Below are positions 8,059 through 16,263 of a stretch of 64,000 nt of DNA, in pieces. Under the pieces are notes generated by a model. The model made no database searches. It was given only the letters and a program-made list of their open reading frames with translations, and had not been told where the DNA came from. Origin of the DNA: Leifsonia sp. ZF2019 (GTDB lineage Bacteria; Actinomycetota; Actinomycetes; Actinomycetales; Microbacteriaceae); NCBI RefSeq assembly GCF_019924635.1, contig NZ_CP065037.1, positions 3,534,001 through 3,598,000 of the forward strand, read 5' to 3'. Every line of letters starts with the position of its first letter. The first letter of the stretch is position 1. The translations under genes and the position numbers were made by a program.

Positions 8059-8315
8059 GCCGCGAACTCGCCTTCGACCGGCACGGCTGGGACGACTACT
8101 GCTACTGGCAGACCGAAGACCGCAAGACCCTGAAACGGATCAATCAGCTGATCCAGGACGTCCTCCGCGACCCCTTCACGGGAATCGGGAAGCCCGAGCC
8201 GTTGAAGCATGTGCTCTCGGGCGCCTGGTCGCGCCGCATCGACGACAGCAACCGACTGGTCTATTACGTCACCGACAGCCACATCGTGGTCCTGCAAGCG
8301 CGAGAGCACTACTGA
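8055..8315 (+). CDS. yoeB: YoeB/Txe-family mRNA interferase toxin
   Basis: An 86-residue ribosome-dependent endoribonuclease of the RelE superfamily, close in length and sequence to E. coli YoeB. Catalytic residues are intact: Glu48 (KPEPLKH), Arg67 (NRLVYY), and the terminal His85-Tyr86. The FTGIGKPEPLK and SGAWSRRI blocks are family hallmarks. It starts with GTG inside the yefM stop, so translation is coupled. An intact toxin next to an intact antitoxin suggests a working module for stress response or stable maintenance. Confidence 0.95.
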   Translation: MSRELAFDRHGWDDYCYWQTEDRKTLKRINQLIQDVLRDPFTGIGKPEPLKHVLSGAWSRRIDDSNRLVYYVTDSHIVVLQAREHY

Positions 8316-8448
8316 GCGCACCGGAGACGCTCAGGTGCACCCGGGAAGAATGACAGATGTGAGCACCTGCATCCCGTTCCCGGTCGATACTCGATGTTCT
8401 CTGGTTGACTGCCCGCAGTTCTCTTCCGACGGATAGAGTGCGGGGGCT

Positions 8449-10017
8449 GTGGGCGTGACCACGATCATCGAGACCGAACGGCGCGCGGGCGTCGAACCGC
8501 TGGCGGCGGTGCGTCCGTGGACGATCGCGATCGCCTTCGGCCTGGTCGCCACCGCGGTCAGTGCCGCGGGCAGCTGGATCCCGTCGCTCTGGGGCGACGA
8601 GGCGGCCAGCATCATGTCGGCCCGACGCCCCGTCGGCAGCCTGATGGACATGCTCTTCCACGTGGACGCCGTGCACGGCCTGTACTACCTGGGGCTGCAC
8701 GGGTGGATCCGGCTGGCGGGCGAGAGCCCGTTCGCCATCCGGTTCCCGAGCGCCGTCGCGATCGGTTTCGCCGTCGCGGCCATCACCCTCCTCGCCGGGC
8801 GGCGTGGAGGCCCGACGGCCGCGATCGCCGCGGGCGTCGTCGGCACGGTGCTGCCCCGCATGACCTACGCCGGGGAGGAGGCGCGCTCGTTCGCCTTCAG
8901 CGCCGCGGCCGCCGCGTGGCTGACCCTGCTGCTCGTCTGGCTCGTCGACGGGCGCGGCCGCACCGTGCCGGACCGCACCAGGCGCACCTGCTGGATGCTC
9001 TACGCCGCGGGGATGGCCGTCGCGTCGTACCTCTTCCTCTACATGATCGCCCTCGCGGCCGGGCACCTCGCGCTGCTCCTGCTCGCCCGCGCGTCGCGAC
9101 GCACGGTGCGGGCCTGGCTGCTCGCGATGCTCGGCACCGGCGTGGCCATCGCGCCGATCGCTCTGCTCGCCTTCTTCGAGCGACGGCAGATCGGCTACCT
9201 CGGCTCGCAGCCGCTGGACCCGAGCGCCCTGCTCTACGCCCCGTGGTTCGGCACGCCGTGGGTGGCCGCGGTCGCCTGGGCGCTCATCGTCGTCGCGGTG
9301 ACCGCCAGCATCCTCACGTGGCGCAGGGCCGGTCTCCGGCTCCGCGTGGGCGTGCCGGTGACCGCCACCAGTGTCGGCGTCTGCTGGCTGATCGTCCCGA
9401 CCGGCGTGCTGCTGCTCGCGAACCTCGTCTTCCCGCTCTACACCGCGCGCTACTCCACATTCGCCGCCCCGGCCGCCGCCCTGCTCGTCGCCGAGGGCGT
9501 GCTCGTGCTCGGCCGCTGGATCGGGCGCGGCGACCCGCGCCGCGCGTTCGTCGCCGGCGGGATCGGCCTGGTCGGCTTCGTCGGCGTCTGCGCGCCCGTC
9601 TACCAGCTGCAGCGCGGGCCGTACGCGAAGAACGACAGCGACTGGTCAGAGGTGAGCGCCGCGATGGGCTCGCTCGCCCAGCCGGGTGATGCGGTGGTGT
9701 TCGACGAGTCGACGCGGCCCTCCCAGCGCCCGCGGCTCGCGATGCACACCTACCCCGCCGGGTTCGTGAACGCGCGCGACGTGACCCTCGAGATCCCGTA
9801 CGCGCAGAACATCGGGTGGGCCGATCGCGCCTACGGCGTCGCCGACGCGGCCGCCATCGGGCGCTTCGACGGCGTGCACCGGGTCTGGCTGGTCGAGAAC
9901 GACATCGACGGCCGCCTGAGCGACTACGGCAGAGACGCCCTGCTCGAGCTCGGCTTCGAGCCGACGGGACGCGTCGTGGACACCCACCGGACGGCGATCA
10001 TCGAGCTGACCCGCTGA
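8449..10017 (+). CDS. Polytopic GT-C type glycosyltransferase
   Basis: A 522-residue membrane protein with about ten hydrophobic segments. The first extracytoplasmic loop holds SWIPSLWGDEAAS, matching the acidic (D/E) loop-1 motif of GT39/GT87-type polyprenyl-phosphate-sugar transferases, followed by VHGLYYLGLHGW. A C-terminal soluble part (from ~385) ends the protein. Such enzymes move a mannose or similar sugar from a lipid carrier onto an acceptor outside the membrane. The GTG at 8449 is used; a GTG two codons later is also possible. Substrate unknown. Confidence 0.75.
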   Translation: MGVTTIIETERRAGVEPLAAVRPWTIAIAFGLVATAVSAAGSWIPSLWGDEAASIMSARRPVGSLMDMLFHVDAVHGLYYLGLHGWIRLAGESPFAIRFPSAVAIGFAVAAITLLAGRRGGPTAAIAAGVVGTVLPRMTYAGEEARSFAFSAAAAAWLTLLLVWLVDGRGRTVPDRTRRTCWMLYAAGMAVASYLFLYMIALAAGHLALLLLARASRRTVRAWLLAMLGTGVAIAPIALLAFFERRQIGYLGSQPLDPSALLYAPWFGTPWVAAVAWALIVVAVTASILTWRRAGLRLRVGVPVTATSVGVCWLIVPTGVLLLANLVFPLYTARYSTFAAPAAALLVAEGVLVLGRWIGRGDPRRAFVAGGIGLVGFVGVCAPVYQLQRGPYAKNDSDWSEVSAAMGSLAQPGDAVVFDESTRPSQRPRLAMHTYPAGFVNARDVTLEIPYAQNIGWADRAYGVADAAAIGRFDGVHRVWLVENDIDGRLSDYGRDALLELGFEPTGRVVDTHRTAIIELTR

Positions 10018-10043
10018 CCCCTTCGCCCCCTATGCTCGGTGGC

Positions 10044-11279
10044 ATGCGGGCACCTGAGAGCACCCCTCCCTCCGGCGAGCATGCGTCCAGCCAGCATGCG
10101 TCCGGCCAGCATGCGTCCGGCCAGCATGCGTCCGGCGGCCACCGCCCCGACGGGCGCCACCCGGCCGAGCATCTCGCCGCCGACGACACGGCAGCCGCCC
10201 GCCTGGAGTCACTCCGCTCCTCCTCGGTGGAGTCGGTGGCGCTCGGCGTCGGGACCGTGGCGTTCGTGCTGGTCGGCGTCGTGGCGCTCATCGTCTTCGC
10301 CGGCCGCCACCTCTCGATCTCCGGAGCGGGGTCGCTCGGGGAGTTCGCGGCCATCGCGGGCGGAGTCGTGGCGTTGCTCGCCTACGGAGGCGGACGCGCG
10401 GCCGTGTGGCGCATCTCCTGGTTCGGCGCCCCGGCCTCCGGCCGCCGCTCGCGCATGAGCGTCGCCATCGAGGTCTTCGACACCGTCGCGATCGCCGTCG
10501 CCCACGCGATCGTCGTCCTCCTGCTGTGGGCCGTGCTCGGCTACGTGCTCGCCCGCAGTTTCCAGGACGCGTTCGTGTTCGCCTTCCCCGGCGCCCTCCT
10601 CGTCTCCACGGCCGCCGCGGTCAGCGCCTACTACGTCTTCCTCTCGGCGGTGAAGATGAACCCGCTCCTGCTGTCGACCGTCCTCGCCGTCTTCCTCGTG
10701 CTCGGCGCCCTCACCAGCATGATCACGGCGTCCGACCCGCACTGGTGGGAGCAGAACCTCAGCGCGCTCGGGATGACGGACGATCTCTCCGGCATGACCT
10801 TCAACCTCACCGTCATCGTGGCGGGCGTGCTGGTCACGGCGATCGCGCGCTACGCCACCGCCGCGCCGGGCGGCGCCGGCCGGTCGCCGACCCGGGGCGA
10901 GCTCCAGGTGCGCACGGCGCTCATCGCCATCGGCATCCTCCTCACGTGCGTCGGCATCTTCCCGGTCAACCGCTTCCTCCTCATCCACAACACGGTCGCC
11001 ACCGGCATGGCCCTCGTCTTCTGCGCCCTCGTCATCGCGCTGCGCTGGCTGCTGCCCGCACTGCCGCGCGCGTTCATCGTCCTCGGCTGGGTCTTCCTCG
11101 CCGTCATCGCCGGCGTCGCCGTGCTGTTCGCGATCGGCGACTACAACCTGACGGCGGTGGAGCTGGTCGCGGCCGTGCTGATCTTCAGCTGGATCATCGT
11201 GTTCCTGCGCATCACGACGGCGACCAACGCCGACGAGGCCGCGCGCGGGCGGCACCAGGCGGTGACGGAGCGGCCGTAG
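10044..11279 (+). CDS. Polytopic membrane protein with His-containing repeat tail (DUF998-like)
   Basis: A 411-residue protein. The first ~55 residues are hydrophilic and carry four copies of a five-residue HAS(S/G)Q repeat, then HRPDGRHPAEH. About nine transmembrane helices follow. The segment QNLSALGMTDDLSG...FNLTVIVAG and later GIFPVN resemble DUF998-type membrane proteins. I use the ATG at 10044; an in-frame ATG at 10032 is an alternative. Function unknown. The His-rich cytoplasmic tail could bind metal, which is speculation. Confidence 0.65.
   Translation: MRAPESTPPSGEHASSQHASGQHASGQHASGGHRPDGRHPAEHLAADDTAAARLESLRSSSVESVALGVGTVAFVLVGVVALIVFAGRHLSISGAGSLGEFAAIAGGVVALLAYGGGRAAVWRISWFGAPASGRRSRMSVAIEVFDTVAIAVAHAIVVLLLWAVLGYVLARSFQDAFVFAFPGALLVSTAAAVSAYYVFLSAVKMNPLLLSTVLAVFLVLGALTSMITASDPHWWEQNLSALGMTDDLSGMTFNLTVIVAGVLVTAIARYATAAPGGAGRSPTRGELQVRTALIAIGILLTCVGIFPVNRFLLIHNTVATGMALVFCALVIALRWLLPALPRAFIVLGWVFLAVIAGVAVLFAIGDYNLTAVELVAAVLIFSWIIVFLRITTATNADEAARGRHQAVTERP
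10079..10138 (+). repeat. Four tandem 15-bp coding repeats
   Basis: Unit GCATGCGTCC(A/G)GCCA repeated at 10079, 10094, 10109 and 10124 (the last degenerate at its end). It encodes the HAS(S/G)Q tail. Copy number is likely to vary by slippage. Confidence 0.9.
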
Positions 11280-11306
11280 TCGGCGGTCGCGGGTACGCTG
11301 GCCGAC

Positions 11307-12017
11307 ATGTGCGGCAGGTTCGCGATGGACGACAGGGTCAACGCCGAGATCACCGAGTTCGTGGAGCGCACCGGGAGGCGTCCGGAGGACTGGCGCGCCG
11401 ACTGGGAGGAGGCGTACAACATCGCCCCCACCGACGACATCCCGGTGCTCATCGACTCGGCGAAGGACCGCGAGCTGCGGTTCGAGCGTGCACACTGGTC
11501 GCTCGTGCCGGGGTGGTCGAAGGAGCTCAAGCTGACGTTCCCGACCTTCAACGCGCGCGCCGAAGGCATCGCCGACAAGTCGACGTGGCGCAAGCCCGTG
11601 CAGTCGCACCGGGCCATCGTGCTGGCGCGCGGCTACTACGAATGGCAGGGCGAGAAGGGACGCAAGACCCCGTATTTCATCCGCTACCCGGACGACCGGC
11701 TCATGGGGTTCGCCGGCCTCTACTCGTGGTGGCGCGACCACTCCAAGGCCGACGACGACCCGGACCGCTGGGTGCTGACGGCCACCATCCTGACGTCCGA
11801 CGCGGTGCAGACCCTCGCGGACATTCACGACCGCAACCCGGTGATCCTCCCCGAAGACAAATGGCTGGAGTGGATCGACCCGTCGCTCGTGGGCGACCAG
11901 GCGCTGGTCGACGAGGCGGTCGCCACCGGCGTCGCCGAAGCCCAGACCCTGCGCTTCGACCAGATCGCCTCCTTCTCGTCGAAGGACGACGGGCCGCAGC
12001 TGATCGAACCGGTCTGA
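11307..12017 (+). CDS. SOS response-associated peptidase (SRAP/HMCES/YedK family)
   Basis: A 236-residue SRAP-domain protein. All active-site elements are present: Cys2 exposed after Met removal (MCGRF), Asn82 in FNARAE, Glu112 in GYYEW and His174 in DIHDRNPVIL. YedK and human HMCES use Cys2 to form a thiazolidine crosslink with abasic sites in single-stranded DNA. Length and motif order match the family, so it is probably active in shielding abasic sites. The ATG follows a short spacer after the preceding membrane gene. Confidence 0.93.
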   Translation: MCGRFAMDDRVNAEITEFVERTGRRPEDWRADWEEAYNIAPTDDIPVLIDSAKDRELRFERAHWSLVPGWSKELKLTFPTFNARAEGIADKSTWRKPVQSHRAIVLARGYYEWQGEKGRKTPYFIRYPDDRLMGFAGLYSWWRDHSKADDDPDRWVLTATILTSDAVQTLADIHDRNPVILPEDKWLEWIDPSLVGDQALVDEAVATGVAEAQTLRFDQIASFSSKDDGPQLIEPV

Positions 12018-12084
12018 CGCTCGATCCGTCATCAACGACAAACGATGCATCTAGGATCTTTGAGGCTTCTCATAAACTCCCCAT

Positions 12085-12915
12085 ATGCGCATACGAGCCG
12101 AGCGCGCCCGCGTGCTCATCACCGTCAAGGCGACTCCTCAACCGTCGGAGAAATACGGCGACACTTCGTGCGTCGCCGGGATTCGCATCGACGGGGACCG
12201 GCCGGAGTGGATACGCCTCTACCCCATCGCGTTTCGTTGGCTGGACGGCCAGCAACAGTTCCACAAGTACGACATCGTCGAACTAGACGTACGCCGACGG
12301 GATCTGGACACTCGAAGGGAGAGCTACTCCCCAACCCAGGATTCGTGGAGCGTTATCGAGACAGTGCGCCCCTGGAAGCACCGTCATCAGATCATCTCGC
12401 AAGTCGAACCGGCGACCACCTGTAGCCTGATCCGTGCCGCACAGCTCAGAAGCGACGCGCCCTCGCTCGGATTGATCTACCCGCGAGAGATCAGAGACCT
12501 TCAATTCGAGCCACACGGCGACTGGACGGCCGAGCAGATAGCGAAGATGAGGACCCGAGCAGAGAAGGAGGCGCACGCCCTCATCCCGATGAGCGGTCCG
12601 ACACCAGCGCTACTCAAGGCGCCGCGTTTCAAGGTCTACTACCGCTACAAATGCGGAGACGACACGTGCCCTGGGCATCGAAACCGAATCCTCGACTGGG
12701 AACTGACGGCGCTTCAGAATCGGTATCGTTCCGACGACGACATCCACCGGGCTGTCACCGAGAACTTCCTGCACAAGAAGTTCGCCCCTGACCGCCAGAC
12801 CGGTTTCTTCATGGGCAACTTCGAACTCGCCGCTCGCCGGAGCAAGTTCAGCGTCCTTGGTGTCTACTCGCCGAGAGCCGCCGAGACGAAACCTCCCGCG
12901 CCGACGCTTTTCTAG
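12085..12915 (+). CDS. Uncharacterised protein, possible dual-OB domain family, partner of DUF488
   Basis: A 276-residue protein with no signal peptide or membrane segment. The N-terminal half has RVLITVKATPQPSEKYGDTSCVAGI...WIRLYP, followed by VELDVRRRDLDTRRESYSPTQDSW. The C-terminal half has a CGDDTCPGH(R) motif leading into LDWEL, which could bind metal or structure a loop. From memory this pattern matches proteins described as dual-OB (DuOB) that sit beside DUF488 genes; I cannot confirm that here. It is convergent with the DUF488 gene, the stops overlapping by 4 nt. GC content is visibly lower than on either side, suggesting horizontal acquisition. Molecular function unknown. Confidence 0.6.
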   Translation: MRIRAERARVLITVKATPQPSEKYGDTSCVAGIRIDGDRPEWIRLYPIAFRWLDGQQQFHKYDIVELDVRRRDLDTRRESYSPTQDSWSVIETVRPWKHRHQIISQVEPATTCSLIRAAQLRSDAPSLGLIYPREIRDLQFEPHGDWTAEQIAKMRTRAEKEAHALIPMSGPTPALLKAPRFKVYYRYKCGDDTCPGHRNRILDWELTALQNRYRSDDDIHRAVTENFLHKKFAPDRQTGFFMGNFELAARRSKFSVLGVYSPRAAETKPPAPTLF

Positions 12916-13358
12916 GAGCTCACTAGCTCCTCGGCCATGAACTGCCGGACCGCTTCTAGCGTCTGCTCGCGGTGGCAGTGGCGCTCGTCCTCCTCGAAAC
13001 ACATCAGGACGACCTCGCAGTTATTCGCCATCTCAGCGACTTCGCGGAGGCATTCTGAGGCCTCCGCACCTTCGATTGACTCCTGATATCGATGCCTAGC
13101 CCGTGCCGCCGCAGGTGACTCGATCTCGCCGTATCCATCCCTGTTGTCCCGCCGATTCCCCAGCACTGGCCTGTGAAGGTAGACGATGCCCGCCTCCTGG
13201 AGGGCAGCGCTGAGGGCCTTCTTCGCGAATCCCGGCTTCCTGGAGATCGCGTTCAGCCTCACGTCAACCAAGACTTGGACGCCTCGGAGTCGGAGGCGAG
13301 AGACGAAAGAGTCGATAGTCAGGCCTTCGTAGCCGATTCCTGTAATCCCCATACCCAA
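12912..13358 (-). CDS. DUF488 family protein
   Basis: A 148-residue protein with the DUF488 signature: start GITGIGYEGLTIDSFV, then VLVDVRLNAISRKPGFAKKALS, a YLHRPVLGNR segment and the C-terminal VVLMCFEEDERHCHRE, where Cys-Phe-Glu and the Cys-His pair are highly conserved. Molecular activity of the family is not established. It overlaps the preceding plus-strand gene tail to tail by 4 nt, and the pair shares low GC, so they probably moved together. Confidence 0.88.
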   Translation of the reverse strand: MGMGITGIGYEGLTIDSFVSRLRLRGVQVLVDVRLNAISRKPGFAKKALSAALQEAGIVYLHRPVLGNRRDNRDGYGEIESPAAARARHRYQESIEGAEASECLREVAEMANNCEVVLMCFEEDERHCHREQTLEAVRQFMAEELVSS

Positions 13359-13670
13359 ACCTTTCGTCGTCGGCCGCTGCCCCTCTTCCGCTACCCGGCA
13401 ACTAGCGCAGCTGTGGCACCCCTCTCAGCGACCAGTGTGCACGGATCCTTCCAGGTGCAGGTTCCGCTACCTCGGAAAGCTCCTCCAAGGATAGGTCACC
13501 ACGGTCGCGCGCGTATCTGATGCCATCCGCTTCACCGTCAGTCGTCCGTAGCTCCGGTGATCGGCAGCGACGCGCCGGTCGGAACACCGTCGGGACGGAG
13601 GAATCAGGACCGGCCGGGAGGATCTCCGGATGTGCCGAGGCGGGCCGCAGGCTGCCGGCCAGATCCGCCC
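13359..13670. other. 312-bp region without a supportable gene
   Basis: It lies between the DUF488 start and the end of the next minus-strand gene. GC is low near 13360-13420 and rises again. A minus-strand frame around 13402-13550 encodes a hydrophilic stretch (IRYARDRGDLSLEELSEVAEP) that looks protein-like but has no start or complete domain; it may be the remnant of a gene broken when the DUF488 islet inserted. Confidence 0.35.
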
Positions 13671-14681
13671 TCAGCGCACCACGGAGGGGGACCAGGCGTG
13701 GGCGAGGAAGAGGGTGGGGCCGTGCTGGCCATCGATGGGGATGGAGTAGACGTTGCTGTCGCCCGGTTTGGCCGGGTCGGCGAGGCCGTAGAGCAGGGTG
13801 GCGTCGTCCAGCCACTCGGCCTGGTCGTCGACATTGTCGGAGATGGGGAGCTGCGTCTCGACGCCGGTGGCGAAGTCGAGCACGGCCAGCGTCCAGTGCG
13901 GGGTGCCCGTGGTGGAGAGGTTCTTCTTGTACGCGATCTTGGTGCCGTCGGGCGAGAGCGACGGGCACTCGGCGCCGTCCTTGATGGCGACGAGGCTGCG
14001 GCCGCGGAGGTTGCCCCGCACCAGCCAGTGATGACCGCCGGAGGCCGCGGTCGCGAAGAACGTGTTGTCGTCGTCCGAGAAGGTGACGCCCCAGAAGTTG
14101 CGGTCGTCCGCGGTGACCTTCTCGCCGTTCACGAGCAAGGTGAACTGGTCGAGGCTGCCGTAGTCGATGCCGTTGACCTGGGCGATGTCGGTGCGGGTCG
14201 AGAACGCCTTGACGCCGTACGACGAACCGGTGACGAAGGAGGTGTCGGCGACGAGCGACGAGTCCGCCGAGATGCGGGTCCGGCTCGGCACGCCGGGGAG
14301 CGCCCAGTCCTTCAGCCGGTCGCCGGAGGCGTCGTAGAGCGTCGCACCGAAACTGGTGACGACGCCGGCGTCGGTGTGCAGGCACATGAGGTTCTGGTGG
14401 GTGGCGTAGACGCGGTCGCACGGAAGGTCGGTGACGGTTCGCTTCGCCCGCGGATCGGAGAGCGGGACGGAGGCGACCAGACCGTAGTCGTCCCCCAGCT
14501 GGGTGTTGCGGAAGACGAGCAGCGGACCGGACGGCAGGGTCGGGCGCGGGGTGGAGACGGCGGCAGGGGCGGACTGGCGCGCCTGGTAGCCGGACCACGA
14601 GACGGCCGCGAACGCCGCCGCACCGCCCAGCAGCACCACGGTGACCACCGGGAGCAGCCACCGCCGGGATCGCGACGTCAT
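13671..14681 (-). CDS. Membrane-anchored TolB-like beta-propeller protein
   Basis: A 336-residue protein starting at the ATG at 14681 (the upstream in-frame ATG at 14738 would put a long polar stretch before the signal anchor). The N-terminus RRWLLPVVTVVLLGGAAAFAAV is a signal anchor; the rest looks extracytoplasmic. The body has repeated WD/TolB-like strands such as CPSLSPDGTKIAYKK and a LYGLADP block, typical of TolB/WD40-like propellers. Cys residues (CDRVY, LMCLH, AECPSL) may form disulfides. It adjoins the EPS locus and may bind or monitor polymer, which is only context. Confidence 0.65.
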   Translation of the reverse strand: MTSRSRRWLLPVVTVVLLGGAAAFAAVSWSGYQARQSAPAAVSTPRPTLPSGPLLVFRNTQLGDDYGLVASVPLSDPRAKRTVTDLPCDRVYATHQNLMCLHTDAGVVTSFGATLYDASGDRLKDWALPGVPSRTRISADSSLVADTSFVTGSSYGVKAFSTRTDIAQVNGIDYGSLDQFTLLVNGEKVTADDRNFWGVTFSDDDNTFFATAASGGHHWLVRGNLRGRSLVAIKDGAECPSLSPDGTKIAYKKNLSTTGTPHWTLAVLDFATGVETQLPISDNVDDQAEWLDDATLLYGLADPAKPGDSNVYSIPIDGQHGPTLFLAHAWSPSVVR

Positions 14682-14805
14682 GCGGCCAGTATCCCCGAAT
14701 CGCGTCCCGCCGTCGCGCCCCCGTCGGGGGTTGGACACGGCGACGGACGACGGGACGCGAGCCCGGAGTGGAGAGGCGCGGCCAGGGCGTCGATGGTGTG
14801 CACGA

Positions 14806-15477
14806 TCAGCCCTTCGCCGTGAATGTGCCGTAGAGGGCGTACGAGGTGCCGGAGTCGCCGGGGGTCGCCGTGAGCGTCACCGCATTGCCGTCGCGGCTGT
14901 AGGTGACGGCGGTGGCACCGCCCAGCGCGGGAGCGGCGGTGTCGTACATCCCGACCTTGGCGAGGGCCTGCCGGTAGAACTCGACGACGTCCGTGACCGA
15001 GCCGCTGGTGGTCCCCGTGAGGGAGACCTGGAGGTTGGGACTGTCGGAGGCGACCGAGCTGGTCGAGACCTTCGAGCCCTGGAGCTGGGGGACGAGGATG
15101 TCAGGGAAGCCCTCGACGATGCCGCCGGTCGCGCTGGCCGACTTCGGCAGCGGCGCGCTCACGGGGTACGGGATGGGGGTGCTCGGCGGGAGCGCCGGTG
15201 CTGCCGCCGGGTCGGCCGGGATGACCTCCGTGGTGAAGCGCTTGCCGGCGGCCGGCGGCGTGTTCTTCGCGGTGGGTGCGGGCCCAGCGGTCGCTCCGCC
15301 CGACGGCGCAGCTGAGCTCGGAGACGAGGAGGAGGAGGATGCGGAGTCCGCCGCCGGCTGCACGGCGGCCGGCCGACCCGCCGCCCCCGGCAGCAGCGAG
15401 AGGGTGATGGCACCCGCGGCGAGCACAGCGGCGGCGGCGAGTCCGGAGATGATCCACGTGCGACGGGAGAGCCTCAT
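14806..15477 (-). CDS. Exported protein of unknown function in the EPS locus
   Basis: A 223-residue protein with an N-terminal signal anchor (RTWIISGLAAAAVLAAGAITL), a low-complexity Ser/Ala/Pro linker (about 30-75), then a small globular C-terminal domain with VSLTGTTSGSVTDVVEFYRQALAKVGM and a closing strand region. The C-terminal domain has the feel of a periplasmic alpha/beta sensor or binding module, but I do not recognise it. The ATG overlaps the stop of the upstream acyltransferase by 4 nt (ATGA), so it is co-translated with a sugar-modifying enzyme. Confidence 0.65.
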   Translation of the reverse strand: MRLSRRTWIISGLAAAAVLAAGAITLSLLPGAAGRPAAVQPAADSASSSSSSPSSAAPSGGATAGPAPTAKNTPPAAGKRFTTEVIPADPAAAPALPPSTPIPYPVSAPLPKSASATGGIVEGFPDILVPQLQGSKVSTSSVASDSPNLQVSLTGTTSGSVTDVVEFYRQALAKVGMYDTAAPALGGATAVTYSRDGNAVTLTATPGDSGTSYALYGTFTAKG

Positions 15478-16115
15478 CGCTCCGCCTCCGGTGCCAGCGC
15501 GCCGTCCGTCTCGCGGTACGCGCGCCCGGTCACAGGGCAGACCCAGCGGCCGGCGCCCTCGTCGCGCAGCGGATGCCCGGCCTCCCCCACCCAGCCGATG
15601 CGGCGGGCAGGCACGCCGACCACGAGCGCGTAGTCGGGGACGTCGGCACGCACGACGGAGCCGGCGGCGACGAGCGCCCACCGGCCGATGGTCACGGGGG
15701 CGATGCAGACGGCGCGCGCGCCGATGGAGGCGCCGGTGCGGACGGTGACACCGACCGCATGCCAGTCGTCCGCCGACTTGAGGGTGCCGTCGGGATTCAC
15801 CGCCCGCGGGAAGACGTCGTTGGTGAACACTGCGGCCGGGCCGACGAACACGCCGTCCTCGAGCACCGCCGGCTCATAGACGAGGGCGTGGTTCTGCAGC
15901 TTGCAGTTGTCCCCGATCACGACACCGGGGCCGACGTAGGAGCCGCGGCCCAGGATGCAGTCCGAGCCCACCACCGCGTCCTCCCGCACCTGCGCCAGAT
16001 GCCAGACCCGGGTGCGGTCGCCGATGGACGCGCGCGGGTCGACATCGGCGGTGGCGGCGATGACGGGCACGGCCGTCCGGTCCGAGATGGTGATGGTGGT
16101 GGTGGAAGAGGTCAT
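15474..16115 (-). CDS. Left-handed beta-helix N-acetyltransferase, WlbB/WbpD-like
   Basis: A 213-residue hexapeptide acyltransferase. Hexapeptide turns run through ADVDPRASIGDRTRVWHLAQVREDAVVGSDCILG and PVTIGRWALVAAGSVVRADVPD; a central VFTNDVFPRAVNPDG insertion is the signature of UDP-2-acetamido-3-amino-2,3-dideoxy-glucuronate N-acetyltransferases (WlbB/WbpD). Predicted role: acetyl-CoA-dependent acetylation of the 3-amino group to give UDP-2,3-diacetamido-uronic acid. The locus also has a Gfo/Idh dehydrogenase and DegT aminotransferases for the two preceding steps. Fairly sure of family, less of exact sugar. Confidence 0.82.
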   Translation of the reverse strand: MTSSTTTITISDRTAVPVIAATADVDPRASIGDRTRVWHLAQVREDAVVGSDCILGRGSYVGPGVVIGDNCKLQNHALVYEPAVLEDGVFVGPAAVFTNDVFPRAVNPDGTLKSADDWHAVGVTVRTGASIGARAVCIAPVTIGRWALVAAGSVVRADVPDYALVVGVPARRIGWVGEAGHPLRDEGAGRWVCPVTGRAYRETDGALAPEAER

Positions 16116-16129
16116 CAGCGTCGCCCCCA

Positions 16130-16235
16130 GGTCGTCGCAGTCAGTGGATCGGGTCCCGAGCGTCGCACGGAGCTCGGGGTCGTCGCAGTCAGTGGATCAG
16201 GTCCCGAGCGTCGCACGGAGCTCGGGGTCGTCGCT
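16130..16235 (-). repeat. Tandem 48-bp repeat with internal hairpins
   Basis: Two full copies (16130-16177 and 16178-16225, one difference) plus the first 10 nt of a third. Each copy contains CCCGAGC-N10-GCTCGGG, so the RNA can fold two successive stems. It lies in the 148-bp gap between the sugar phosphotransferase and the acetyltransferase, where it may attenuate or stabilise the transcript. Confidence 0.85.
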
Positions 16236-16263
16236 CAACAATGGGTGGGTGGTGCGCGGCTCC

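Noticed and set aside
10079..10138. Short tandem repeats resembling a mini CRISPR
   Set aside because: 15-bp units without spacers, in frame inside a coding sequence.
13402..13550. Possible small minus-strand gene after the DUF488 islet
   Set aside because: No start codon with ribosome-binding site and no domain; kept only as a possible remnant.
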